DNA of 64,000 nt from an uncultured Eubacteriales bacterium (GTDB taxonomy: Bacteria > Bacillota > Clostridia > Oscillospirales > Oscillospiraceae), in the NCBI GenBank assembly GCA_900548625.1, contig URLO01000001.1, forward strand, positions 143,148 to 207,147, read 5' to 3'. Made by a program: the position numbers and the translations under genes. The notes below the pieces were generated by a model. The model worked only from the letters and a program-made list of their open reading frames with translations, searched no databases and was not told where the DNA came from. Within the stretch, counting starts at the first letter, position 1, and the number at the start of each line of letters is the position of its first letter. Positions 8,557 to 16,953 of this stretch are shown in pieces.

Positions 8557-9893
8557 ATGGAGAAGGGGCTAACGTCCTATGTGCTGAACTATCTTCTGAG
8601 TACCTGTTTTGACAGCAAAGCAGATATGGCACGACAGCTGGATATGAGCAAGCGCGCCCTGCAGCGCGTGATGAACGAGCCGCAGCTGAGTAAAGGCGGC
8701 AGCGTCGCGCTGGTCAAGGCGCTGTGCTACTGCGCTCGGCACCATGTCCCCGTGGACCCGATCCTGCGCGAATATGCGGCACATGATACGGATGAACAGA
8801 AAGATTTGATCTACGACCCCAGTACCGTCAATCTCGCAGCCTACACCCGCCTGACCCTGCCCATGCCGGAGCATTTGACCGCAGAGGGCGCGGAGGTGTT
8901 TGTATCCATGCTCCGCTTTCTACAGCGGGCCTCGGCGCACATCTGCCCGAACTGCATGGTCTGGTGCAACCCATGGGACGGAACGGCACGATTTATGGAA
9001 AGCAGCTGCTACCTTGCGCGGATGGCGCGGTGTATCTGCCGGGAGGTCGCCTCATTATACACAGAAAGCTGGAACAAGCTATGATTTATGAAACAGATTT
9101 GTTTTCGTTCTCCTTTGTCCCGAACTGGTATTTACAGCTGGATGCGCTGGCAGAGCTGGCGCTCCCGGAGCCGTGGCGTTTCCGCAGCGGCAGCTATTCC
9201 GAGAAAAATTATGATACACCGATCTTAGAGCGATACATTCAATCTATTTTTCGCAAACAGGTCATCGACTACAATGCTGCAACTGACATGGCTGAGAAGG
9301 ACCGGATCATCCTCATGCGCAACGAATACGCCTGCTTTCATACCGGCCTTTATACCAAGCGATATAAGCCCATCTATGCCTGCTTCGGCAGAAATAAAAA
9401 ACTGGATTCTTTATTAAAGTGGTGCTTCCGGGGCTTCGCGGATGAAAACTCTGCGCTGCTGCGCTATATTTCCCCACTGCCGGAAAAGCCTCTCTACTCA
9501 ATGCCGCTGCAAGGTATTCATTACGTTCCAGACTGGCCGGTGCGCGTCAACGTGGAGCACATCCTCGGAGACCCGGCCAATGTCGCAAGATTGCCTACCG
9601 AACTGCAAAGCGCCCGCAATCTGCCTCTCCTTCTGGAAACGGCGGTTGAGCTGGCGCGCCGAAAAGCCATCGTCTCTCCCGGCGACGCTGTCCCGCAGAT
9701 TTATCAGCAGAGGCTGCAATACCTCCTGCCGCTGTGTCTGACGGATATGGAGACGCCGGACCTCGCCATCACCCTCCGGCCCATGGACGGGTATTACATG
9801 GGATATACCTGCCTGACCTTGGAGATGGCCTATCTGAACGCACGGCTTCTGGCACGGCCCACAGCCAAATGGCTGCTGGATTTGGTGGAATAG
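8557..9893 (+). pseudogene. HTH-like protein of unknown function, frameshifted
   Basis: ATG 8557 follows AGAAGGGAG. Frame 1 encodes an HTH-like N-terminus (DMARQLDMSKRALQRVMNEP) and continues through LRFLQRASAHICPNCMVWCNP. After about position 8975 the sensible reading moves to another frame (GNGTIYGKQLLPCADGAVY ... LLARPTAKWLLDLVE) that ends at 9893. The two frames overlap at 8964-9084, so one indel near 8965-8990 splits a gene of ~440 codons. The N-terminus is a paralogue of the protein at 7290. The C-terminal ~300 residues carry no motif I recognise. CPNC followed by WC may bind metal. The break may be real or a sequencing error. Confidence 0.6.
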
Positions 9894-9967
9894 CGATTCT
9901 GGAATGTACATAGAGAGGTCCAATCGCCCCGTGCTCTGCGGGACGTGGATATAAATATTATGGTGTG

Positions 9968-10011
9968 AGCCTGCTGCACGGCACTTGAGTGTCGTGCGGC
10001 GGGCTTTTTTT
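9968..10011 (+). terminator. intrinsic terminator
   Basis: A long imperfect hairpin (AGCCTGCTGCACGGCAC, ttga loop, GTGTCGTGCGGCGGGCT) followed by seven T. It ends the 8557 transcript before the sigma-like gene. Confidence 0.85.
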
Positions 10012-10058
10012 CGTTTTGCGGCCAGAGTGCCGCCATGCAGGCCCCGAAAGGAGTCCGC

Positions 10059-10448
10059 ATGAAAATTCAGTACAAATTTGCAACCGAAACCGTGACCATT
10101 GAGGTCGATGACCGTTGGGGTGAACTCCTGGTGGATCTGAACCGCCAAGAGTACAACAACGACCACAAGGAGACTCGACGCCACAGCAGTATGGATGCTC
10201 TGGCAGAACAGGGCGTCCAGTTTGCGGCGGAGCAGGACGCGCTTGCCGCGCTGTTCCAGGAGTCGAGCCGCACAGATATGCTCCGCGAGGCGGTCAAAAC
10301 GCTGAAGCCCGCACAGCAGAGGCTTGTGCAGGCGGTCTATTACGACGGTATCAGCGTGAAGGACTACGCTGCGCGGGAGGGCGTTGACCCCTCGGCCATC
10401 ACGCATCGCCTGCGCACCGTTAAAAATAAGCTCAAAAAACTTCTGTGA
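10059..10448 (+). CDS. sigma-70 region-4-like phage/ICE protein
   Basis: A 129-residue protein; ATG 10059 follows AAAGGAG, which is why it is chosen over 10035. The N-terminal half is acidic. The C-terminal ~50 residues form a region-4-type helix-turn-helix (LKPAQQRLVQAVYYDGISVK, then DYAAREGVDPSAITHRL, then KNKLKKLL). Short proteins of this kind open phage/ICE replication blocks in Bacillota and usually act as late-gene or element regulators (family knowledge). It heads a tight run of small genes ending in the DUF2800 gene. Confidence 0.7.
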   Translation: MKIQYKFATETVTIEVDDRWGELLVDLNRQEYNNDHKETRRHSSMDALAEQGVQFAAEQDALAALFQESSRTDMLREAVKTLKPAQQRLVQAVYYDGISVKDYAAREGVDPSAITHRLRTVKNKLKKLL

Positions 10449-10516
10449 GACCCTCAGTTTTCCCGCTTTCTGTGGCTTATCTGAGAAGGGCAAACCAATA
10501 CCGTCCTTCAGAAAGG

Positions 10517-10726
10517 ATGAAAACGGTGAAACATGATCTGGAAGTTCGTGTCACAGGCAGACCGCAGACTGAGCGGATTGTTCGGTGCAGGATCGTCAGC
10601 CTGCGTGAAAAGCTGCTGACGCGGCTATTCGGGAGACGGGAACAGATGATGATCCTCATTCCCGGCCCCAGCGTGGAGTCTGTGTCTATCGCCGAGGCGG
10701 CGGAAGGAGGCGTGGCGCATGAGTAA
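10517..10726 (+). CDS. small phage/ICE protein of unknown function
   Basis: About 69 residues (MKTVKHDLEVRVTGRPQTER...). ATG 10517 has AGAAAGG just upstream; the in-frame extension to 10445 has no ribosome binding site. Its end overlaps the start of the next gene (10719) by 8 bp, which suggests an operon. No family recognised. Confidence 0.55.
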   Translation: MKTVKHDLEVRVTGRPQTERIVRCRIVSLREKLLTRLFGRREQMMILIPGPSVESVSIAEAAEGGVAHE

Positions 10727-11036
10727 AGTGAAACTCCTGCTTGCTGTCACGAAGAATCTTCGCTCCCTGGCGGACAGCGTTCAGGCTGTGGCAGATACCA
10801 TGCTGCAGAATGAGTCGACTGTCGATGCAGAGCCGAAGGCCCCCGCACCCGTTCCCAAAAAGGAGTTGACGCTGGAAGAAGTCCGAGCGGTACTCGGCGA
10901 AAAGAGCCGGGCCGGATTCACGGCTGAGATCCAGGCACTCCTTAAAAAGTACGGCGCTCCGAAGCTCTCCGGCATCGACCCCAAGCACTATGAGGCGCTT
11001 CTCAAAGATGTGGAGGTGCTGAAGGATGCCACCTAA
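10719..11036 (+). CDS. small phage/ICE protein
   Basis: A 105-residue protein (MSKVKLLLAVTKNLRSLADS...) preceded by GGAGG. It has a helical N-terminus, a low-complexity Ala/Pro linker (PKAPAPVPKK) and a C-terminal helical pair (LEEVRAVLGEKSRAGF, IQALLKKYGAPKLSGID). Genes of this type regularly sit just before the DUF2800 nuclease gene in Bacillota phage and ICE replication modules (family knowledge). It overlaps the next gene by 11 bp. Function is unknown. Confidence 0.6.
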   Translation: MSKVKLLLAVTKNLRSLADSVQAVADTMLQNESTVDAEPKAPAPVPKKELTLEEVRAVLGEKSRAGFTAEIQALLKKYGAPKLSGIDPKHYEALLKDVEVLKDAT

Positions 11037-12171
11037 TCGTCACGCAGTCCTCTCGGCATCTTCCTCCCACCGCTGGCTTCACTGCAATCCCTCCGCTCGA
11101 TTGGAATTGGAGTTTGAGGACAGAGAAACGGAAGCCGCAGCCGAAGGTACCGCCGCTCATGCGCTGGCAGAACACAAGCTCCGCAAAGCGCTGAAGATGC
11201 GATCCACCCGCCCGGTCAGCAAGTACGATTCCGATGAAATGGAGATGTACACGGACGGCTATGTGGAATTTGTTCTGGAAGCCATCGATGAATCCCGGCA
11301 GGATTGCCTGGACCCAAAGGTGCTCATTGAGCAGCGGCTGGACTTCTCCTGCTATGTGCCGGACGGTTTCGGGACCGGCGACTGCCTTATCGTGGCGGAC
11401 AAGCTCCTCCACATTATTGACCTGAAATACGGGCAGGGCGTGCTGGTGAATGCCGAGGAAAATCCGCAGATGATGCTGTATGCGCTCGGTGCGCTCCGCA
11501 TCTTCGATTGTCTCTACGACATTGAGACAGTTTCTATGACCATCTACCAGCCGCGCCGAGAGAATGTCAGCACCTAGGTCATTTCCGTTGCCGAGCTTCG
11601 GGATTGGGCGGAAAAGACGCTGAAACCCAAAGCAGAGCTTGCCTTCAAAGGCGAAGGCGAATACTGCCCCGGAAGCTGGTGTCAGTTCTGCAAGGCGGCT
11701 GTCAAGTGCCGTGCCAGAGCCGATGCCAAGCTCCAACTTGCCAAATACGAGTTTGCCCAGCCGCCTCTGCTCTCCGATGCAGAGATTGGCGACATTCTCG
11801 GCAAGCTGGATGACCTCACTAAATGGGCAAATGAACTCATGGCCTACGCCCAGGAAGCAGCGGTCAATCACGGAAAGCAGTGGCTCGGCTACAAGCTGGT
11901 GGAGAGCCGCACCAATCGCAAGTACACCGATGAGGATGCCGTTGTTGCTGCCGCCCGTGCGGCCGGTTACACCGACATTTTCAAAAAGTCCCTCATTCCC
12001 ATCACCGAGATGGAGAAGCTCATGGGCAAAAAGACCTTTGCCGAGGTGCTCGGCGGTCTGGTCGTCAAGCCCGTAGGAAAGCCGACGCTCGTTCCCGCAT
12101 CTGACCGGCGTCCGGCTATTACGACCACGGGTGCAAAACAAGACTTTACTGACTATAAAGGAGAACTGTAA
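11026..12171 (+). pseudogene. DUF2800 (PD-(D/E)XK, Cas4-like) protein interrupted by an amber codon
   Basis: The reading frame is continuous from ATG 11026 to TAA 12169-12171 except for TAG at 11575-11577. The first part (HAVLSASSSHRWLHCNPSAR, EGTAAHALAEHKL, LIVADKLLHIIDLKYGQGV) is the DUF2800 nuclease core, with the catalytic-type D and K in IIDLKYG. The part after the stop contains CPGSWCQFC and KAAVKCRA, the cysteine cluster expected at the C-terminus. The stop sits where homologues usually have an aromatic residue (NVST-stop-VISVAELRDWAE), which is consistent with TGG to TAG (inference). The gene is probably inactive unless an amber suppressor is present. Confidence 0.8.
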
Positions 12172-12173
12172 TT

Positions 12174-12218
12174 ATGGCTATTATCGAAGTTAACCTGAAT
12201 TGGTGGTGGAATAAATGA
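12174..12218 (+). other. 14-codon ORF between the DUF2800 gene and the cassette
   Basis: AAAGGAG at 12157-12163 precedes ATG 12174, and the short frame ends in TGA overlapping the next ATG (ATGA at 12215-12218). It probably retains the translation start of the gene that normally follows DUF2800 (DUF2815), cut short by the inserted cassette, and could couple translation to the membrane protein. This is an inference from position. Confidence 0.4.
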
Positions 12219-12673
12219 CAAAGCTAAAAAACTGGATATGGATAGGTTTAGTATTAGTATTGTCAATTGGAGTATCTATTATATTATTTAAAAGCGCTTT
12301 CTTCGATATAAGCAAGTTTGAAGAATTGGCTCCGGATTTTCATTATAATGCAATATCTATGTCCGCGATAATTGGAGGCTTTTTATTTACAGGGATTAGC
12401 ATTCTGATTTCTGTGATTGACAAAGAGCGCATTGAACGATTATGGAATAACAGCTATTTAGACAATCTCTATCGGTCAGCCTTCGTGGGAATGATTGCAA
12501 ATATCATCACGATTATTGTTGCGTTTTCATTAGTCTTTTTAGACATTCCCTCAAAAGCGGAAGACATCTTTGTTGAGATCGAAATTGCAGCACTAATAAT
12601 TGGTGTTGTATTCTTTGCGTGGTGTATAAAGTACTTGTTGCTTATAATTTCTAAGCTTAAAACCGAAAAATAA
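12215..12673 (+). CDS. small membrane protein of an inserted cassette
   Basis: A 152-residue protein with about four hydrophobic segments (WIGLVLVLSIGVSIILF, MSAIIGGFLFTGISILI, IANIITIIVAFSLVFLD, IGVVFFAWCIKYLLLII) and charged loops. The coding DNA is clearly lower in G+C than its neighbours, which points to separate acquisition. No family recognised. It follows the 14-codon ORF with an ATGA overlap and precedes the XRE-DUF1016-recombinase operon, which has its own promoter. Confidence 0.65.
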   Translation: MTKLKNWIWIGLVLVLSIGVSIILFKSAFFDISKFEELAPDFHYNAISMSAIIGGFLFTGISILISVIDKERIERLWNNSYLDNLYRSAFVGMIANIITIIVAFSLVFLDIPSKAEDIFVEIEIAALIIGVVFFAWCIKYLLLIISKLKTEK

Positions 12674-12726
12674 ATTTGAGATTGTTGCGAGTCCCTACTG
12701 TTCACACAAGAGTTTCAAAATCCGGG

Positions 12727-12755
12727 TTGACATCTGCTCGGATTTTGATTATACT
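12727..12755 (+). promoter_or_regulatory. promoter for the XRE-DUF1016-recombinase operon
   Basis: TTGACA at 12727-12732, a 17-bp spacer, then TATACT at 12750-12755, 30 bp before the XRE start codon. It is a near-consensus sigma-A promoter. Confidence 0.75.
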
Positions 12756-12785
12756 ATGCTTAACCCAAATTGGAGGTTGAATGAC

Positions 12786-13142
12786 ATGAAGCAACTGGGT
12801 ATGCGTCTTCGCGCATTGCGGGAAGGTATTGGCTTATCCCAATCAAAATTTGCCGACCTGATCGGCTCTACGCAGTCCAGCATCAACCGCTATGAAAACG
12901 GTCAGGCAACGCCGTCAGTTGAGCTTCTGCGCAAGTATGCGGACTATTTTGACGTTTCAATGGACTATATCTTTGCCCGCTGCGATGACCCGCACGGCAA
13001 GCTGTATGAGGCAAAACCTCCGGTTGACGCGAACAATCCTGAACTGAGGAAGTTCGTTGAGATGTGCTTCGATCCGGAATCACCGATGAACGAAAAACTG
13101 AAAGAGGCAATGCTGAAAATGCTTGGGGAGGCGAGGACATGA
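12786..13142 (+). CDS. XRE-family transcriptional regulator
   Basis: ATG 12786 follows GGAGGTTGAATGAC. The 118-residue product has an N-terminal HTH_3 domain: MRLRALREGIGLSQSKFADL, then IGSTQSSINRYENGQATPSV, then YFDVSMDYIFARCD. It overlaps the DUF1016 gene by 4 bp (ATGA), so the two are translationally coupled. As the first gene of the operon behind its own promoter it is probably the autorepressor of the cassette (inference). Confidence 0.85.
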   Translation: MKQLGMRLRALREGIGLSQSKFADLIGSTQSSINRYENGQATPSVELLRKYADYFDVSMDYIFARCDDPHGKLYEAKPPVDANNPELRKFVEMCFDPESPMNEKLKEAMLKMLGEART

Positions 13143-14161
13143 GCAATGAATTAACCCATAATCCGGGACAGTTCGATGAAGTCATCCATATCATCGACAA
13201 CGCCCGCAGCCGCGCCATGAAAGCAGTCAATGCAGAGCTTATTCAGATGTATTGGAGCGTCGGTGCGTATTTGTCAGAGCTTTGTTCTGCATCAAGCTTT
13301 GGCGATAAGATCATTGACGAAGTTGCCGCATACATTGCGCAAGAGAACCCCAACATCAAAGGTTTCAATCGTCGCGGTCTCTATCGTATGAAGCAATTCT
13401 ACGAGACCTACAAGGACGATGAATTTGTGACACCACTGGTGACACAAATCAGCTGGACAAACCATCTGCTTATTATGTCTGGCTCCAAGACGGCAGACGA
13501 ACGGTATTTTTACATGGCGCTCTGTGCGAAGGAACATTATTCCAAACGCGAGTTGGAGCGTCAGATCGGCACATCGTACTATGAGCGTTCAATGATTTCT
13601 GCCAAGAAGCCGATGCCTGAATCCGTTTCGCATGATGTGCGTGAAAGCATCCTCGATACCTATGTGCTTGAGTTTCTGGACTTGCCGGAGCAATTTTCTG
13701 AAAAGAATCTCCGTAAAGCAATCATCGAAAATCTGAAGCAGTTTATACTTGAATTTGGCCGGGACTTTACCTTTATCGGTGAGGAGTACCGCGTTCAGAT
13801 TGGCAATACAGATTTCTTCATCGACTTGCTGTTTTATAACCGTGCGCTTTCCTGCCTTGTCCCGATTGAACTGAAAATCGGAAAATTCAAGCCGGAACAC
13901 ATTGGGCAGATCAATTTTTATCTCGAAGCACTTGACCGCGATGTGAAGAAGCCAAACGAAAACCCAAGTGTAGGCGTCATTCTTTGCGCCAGCAAGGATG
14001 ACGCGGTTGTCGAATATGCTTTAAGCCGCAGTATGTCGCCCACACTTGTTGCAGATTATCGGCTTTGTCTTCCCGACAAGACGCTTCTACAAAACAAGCT
14101 GCGTGAACTGACAGAGCTTGCGTTGGAAAGCGGCGAAGGCAACGAGGGTGATGAAGAATGA
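13139..14161 (+). CDS. DUF1016/YhcG-type PD-(D/E)XK nuclease protein
   Basis: A 340-residue protein. The N-terminal half (IDNARSRAMKAVNAELIQMY, YWSVGAYLSE, NPNIKGFNRRGLYRMKQFYE, ISWTNHLLIM) is the DUF1016_N region. The C-terminal half carries the nuclease-like core: GRDFTFIGEEYRVQIG, DFFIDLLFYNRALSCLVPIE, LKIGKFKPEHIGQINFYL, giving the D, E and K of the PD-(D/E)XK motif. Family members have been linked to DNA repair or defence in mobile elements, but the substrate is unknown. Both ends overlap neighbours by 4 bp (ATGA), so XRE, this gene and the recombinase form one coupled operon. Confidence 0.85.
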   Translation: MSNELTHNPGQFDEVIHIIDNARSRAMKAVNAELIQMYWSVGAYLSELCSASSFGDKIIDEVAAYIAQENPNIKGFNRRGLYRMKQFYETYKDDEFVTPLVTQISWTNHLLIMSGSKTADERYFYMALCAKEHYSKRELERQIGTSYYERSMISAKKPMPESVSHDVRESILDTYVLEFLDLPEQFSEKNLRKAIIENLKQFILEFGRDFTFIGEEYRVQIGNTDFFIDLLFYNRALSCLVPIELKIGKFKPEHIGQINFYLEALDRDVKKPNENPSVGVILCASKDDAVVEYALSRSMSPTLVADYRLCLPDKTLLQNKLRELTELALESGEGNEGDEE

Positions 14162-15924
14162 ACGCTGTCATCTATGCCCGCTATTCCTCAGACAGCCAGC
14201 GCGAGGAATCCATTGAAGGTCAGCTCCGCGAGTGCCGGGAATATGCTGAACGCAATAATATGACCATCGTTGGAACGTATATTGACCGGGCATTATCTGC
14301 AAAAACAGCAGATCGACCGGAGTTCCAGCACATGATCAAGGACAGCGCAAAAGAGTTGTTCGAGATTGTGCTTGTATGGAAACTCGACCGCTTTTCCCGC
14401 GACCGTTACGACAGCGCTCACTACAAGCACATTCTGAAAAAGAATGGTGTAAAGGTTGTTTCTGCGAAAGAGCATATCTCCGAAGGTCCGGAAGGAATCA
14501 TTCTGGAAGCAATGCTGGAGGGCTATGCTGAGTTCTATTCTGCTGAGTTATCAGAGAAGATCCATCGTGGGCAGAAAGAGAATGCATTGAAAGGAAAAAA
14601 CAACGGCGGTGGCGTTCCGCTCGGCTATCTGTTGGACAAGAAAGCGCAGAAGCTTGCGATTGATCCCGTGACTGCACCATTAGTGGTTGAGATATTTGAA
14701 AAGTATGCTGACGGCAAATCGGTTCGTTCTATTGTGGAAGATTTCAATGTCCGTGGACTCAGAACGAAAAAGGGACAGCCCCTCAATATCAATAGTTTCA
14801 GCTCTCTTCTGAAAAACCGCAAATACATTGGCGAGTACCGTTATCAGGATGTTGTGATTGAGGGCGGCGTTCCCGCCATCATTCCGGAAGAACTGTTCAA
14901 CCGTGTGCAGGAACGCATGGAGAAGAACCGCCATGCTCCCGCAATGGCAAAAGCAAAAGAGGACTATCTGCTGACAACAAAGCTGTTCTGCGGTAAATGT
15001 GAGCGCATGATGGTTGGTGAAAGCGGCAAGAGCCATACCGGCGCTATGCACTATTATTACAAATGCAGCGGTGCGAAGCGCCTGAAGGATTGCGACAAGA
15101 AGGCTGTTCGCAAAGACTGGATTGAGCGTGTTGTTGTCCGCCTGACCATGCAGCGCGTCATGGATGAAGAAAAGATCAACAGGCTCATTGACGCAATTCT
15201 TGTTATGCAGGAGCAGGAAGACACAACAACCCCTGCGCTTCGCTCACAGCTTGCGGAAACCGAGTCCTCCATTGGAAACATTCTGAAAGCAATCGAGCAG
15301 GGCATTTTCACGCCGTCCACCAAACAGCGGCTTGATGAGCTGGAAGCACGGAAAGAAGAAATCCTTGCGAATATTCAGACCGCCGAACTGCAAAAGCCAA
15401 AGCTGACCCGCGAACAGATGACGGCATGGTTTGAGCAGTTCCGTCATGGCGATCCAGCAAACCGTGAGTTTCAGAAACGCCTGATTGACACGTTTGTGAA
15501 CGCAGTGTATGTGTTCGATGATAAACTGGTCTTGACCTATAACTATCAACATGGGACGCAGACGATCTCGCTTGAAGAGATCGAGTCGGCGTTGAGTTCG
15601 GATTTTGATGGGGCTACTCCACCAATAAAAAAGGACGTTCCGTTTGGAACGTCCTTTTTTATTGGTCGTAGACGAGCGGCGCGAGAAACGCTGCGGTTCG
15701 ACTGCAAGCATTTTGCCATCGCCAGATGGCGGCTGCGCATCGCGCAGCCAAGCCATGCTGTGCTGCGGCACGGCAAATGCGCCGCAGCACGCCGCCAACA
15801 GCGTTGGCGGCGTATTCCCCGCAGCTTTGCAAAACATGAAAAAACGGCATTTCTGTCAATCGCCGAACCAGCGCTTGAATTGTTGCGATTGTGTTGCATT
15901 TTCGATGGACATATTGATTTTTGA
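14158..15924 (+). CDS. large serine recombinase
   Basis: The N-terminal catalytic domain begins AVIYARYSSDSQREESIEGQ; the nucleophile is the Ser of YSS. WKLDRFSRDRYD and the EIILEAMLEGYAEFYS-type helix follow. Next come the recombinase domain (NNGGGVPLGYLLDKKAQKLA) and a zinc ribbon (LFCGKCERMMVGESGKS, then YYYKCSGAKRLKDCDKK). A C-terminal coiled coil runs about residues 370-430. The enzyme would catalyse site-specific integration and excision of the cassette. Recognisable protein ends near residue 485; the last ~100 codons read through the terminator at 15621-15666, as often happens in this family. ATG 14158 overlaps the DUF1016 stop. Confidence 0.9.
   Translation: MNAVIYARYSSDSQREESIEGQLRECREYAERNNMTIVGTYIDRALSAKTADRPEFQHMIKDSAKELFEIVLVWKLDRFSRDRYDSAHYKHILKKNGVKVVSAKEHISEGPEGIILEAMLEGYAEFYSAELSEKIHRGQKENALKGKNNGGGVPLGYLLDKKAQKLAIDPVTAPLVVEIFEKYADGKSVRSIVEDFNVRGLRTKKGQPLNINSFSSLLKNRKYIGEYRYQDVVIEGGVPAIIPEELFNRVQERMEKNRHAPAMAKAKEDYLLTTKLFCGKCERMMVGESGKSHTGAMHYYYKCSGAKRLKDCDKKAVRKDWIERVVVRLTMQRVMDEEKINRLIDAILVMQEQEDTTTPALRSQLAETESSIGNILKAIEQGIFTPSTKQRLDELEARKEEILANIQTAELQKPKLTREQMTAWFEQFRHGDPANREFQKRLIDTFVNAVYVFDDKLVLTYNYQHGTQTISLEEIESALSSDFDGATPPIKKDVPFGTSFFIGRRRAARETLRFDCKHFAIARWRLRIAQPSHAVLRHGKCAAARRQQRWRRIPRSFAKHEKTAFLSIAEPALELLRLCCIFDGHIDF
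15621..15666. terminator. intrinsic terminator inside the recombinase 3' end
   Basis: A perfect 21-bp stem (ACCAATAAAAAAGGACGTTC... with a gttt loop) that has A-rich and T-rich arms on both sides, so it can stop transcription from either strand. The recombinase frame reads across it (PPIKKDVPFGTSFFIG). The 15670-15855 stretch that follows contains further inverted repeats and no convincing gene. Confidence 0.85.
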
Positions 15925-16065
15925 ATCAAACTTTCGTACAATACCATTAGAAGAAGTCGCTGCGGCTTGCAGGATGCTGGGGAATTGTACCCATTCACCT
16001 GCAAGCGTGGCGGCTTTTTCCGTCACATAGAAAATGCTGTTCTCGCCAGAATTAAATTGCGCGAT
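15856..16065 (-). pseudogene. phage structural/toxin-type gene fragment (FKRWFGD motif)
   Basis: The minus strand encodes AQFNSGENSIFYVTEKAATL and ends IENATQSQQFKRWFGD-stop. The FKRWFGDW motif is typical of large phage/ICE polyvalent proteins in Bacillota (family knowledge). A good ribosome binding site (AAGGAGGCGAGG) lies 8 nt upstream of ATC at 16063-16065, where an ATG would be expected, so the start codon appears mutated. The downstream end is lost at the edge of the recombinase cassette. This fragment, 16078 and 16431 are consecutive genes of one phage operon. Confidence 0.5.
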
Positions 16066-16077
16066 ACCCTCGCCTCC

Positions 16078-16434
16078 TTACTCCACGCGCGCGACGTTCC
16101 CGCTTGCAAGCGTCGTTTTGTCTCCGTGCGTGTACAAAATGTCGTATCGGTACAGCCCCCGCGGGAACTTCCCGCTCACGTCCTCCGTGAAGTCGAGCGT
16201 CACCGTGTTTCCCACAATGCCGGAAAACACGAACTGCTGCACCTGCGTCCGCATCCGGTCGTAGAACGTGATCTTCACACTGTCCGACGCGCCGACCGTG
16301 ACGGCCGCGCCGTCCTGGTCCTCCAGCTCCAGCCGGAGGCGGAGGGAGAACGTGTCTCCCTCATACCAGCAAATACACCCGTTCGCAATGCGCGGGCTGA
16401 CCCGCGCCGCCGGAATCACATTGCTTGCGCTCAC
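16078..16434 (-). CDS. phage structural-type protein
   Basis: GTG 16434 is chosen because GGGAGGAGG lies just upstream and the start overlaps the previous stop (GTGA). The ~118-residue product is beta-rich (CWYEGDTFSLRLRLELEDQD, DSVKITFYDRMRTQVQQFVF, GKFPRGLYRYDILYTHGD) and looks like a small phage baseplate or tail-associated protein; I cannot name the family. It ends 12 bp before the fragment at 15856-16065. Confidence 0.6.
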   Translation of the reverse strand: MSASNVIPAARVSPRIANGCICWYEGDTFSLRLRLELEDQDGAAVTVGASDSVKITFYDRMRTQVQQFVFSGIVGNTVTLDFTEDVSGKFPRGLYRYDILYTHGDKTTLASGNVARVE

Positions 16435-16940
16435 TTCTGCGCCTCCTCCCATTTCTTGATCTTGTTCTCCGCTTCCTTCTTGGAAAGCCCGCTCGCCATA
16501 AACGCGTTCCGCAGGTATCCCTTTAGCCGTGCCTTCCCGGCTGTGTCTGCCGCCAGATATTCCTCGCGGAACATCTCCGTGATCGCCTCGCGGATCATTT
16601 TCGGCTCATACCCGGCCTTCTCCAGCTCCTTGAGCGTGCTGCGCAGATCCTTTCCGGTCGAAACGGCCTTGTACAGCCTGTCGTGGTTTTCCGTCCACGG
16701 CTCAAACCCGGTCATCGTGTAGCTGTCCGCAGCAAGCGCCGTCTTCTGCTCCGGCGTCAGATCGAGGCCATCGATCAGCTGGAGCGTCTCGTCCTTCACG
16801 CTTCCGGAGATCGTCTTGCCGTCGGCGTCCTTCTCGCCGGTCACCCCGGCAGCCGCCTGAATGTAGCGCAGATACTCTCCAACGTCCGCGCCGTCCGCCA
16901 GCAGCTTGTCGATCTGTGCCTTTTCCTTTTCAGTCGCCAT
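16431..16940 (-). CDS. phage protein, probably N-terminally truncated
   Basis: Nominal start ATG 16940 (MATEKEKAQIDKLLADGADV). The product is largely alpha-helical and charged (LEKAGYEPKMIREAITEMF, GYLRNAFMASGLSKKEAENK). No ribosome binding site is visible upstream; the upstream DNA changes abruptly at ~16945-16955 into a relaxase fragment on the opposite strand, so the true N-terminus has probably been lost. Likely a virion-associated or assembly protein (inference from its neighbours). Confidence 0.55.
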   Translation of the reverse strand: MATEKEKAQIDKLLADGADVGEYLRYIQAAAGVTGEKDADGKTISGSVKDETLQLIDGLDLTPEQKTALAADSYTMTGFEPWTENHDRLYKAVSTGKDLRSTLKELEKAGYEPKMIREAITEMFREEYLAADTAGKARLKGYLRNAFMASGLSKKEAENKIKKWEEAQK

Positions 16941-16953
16941 CATGTTGTAGTAG

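Noticed and set aside
15660..15924. The last ~90 residues of the serine recombinase as real protein
   Set aside because: They are read through a perfect terminator into inverted repeats and match no recombinase domain; I keep the annotated stop but not the tail as function.
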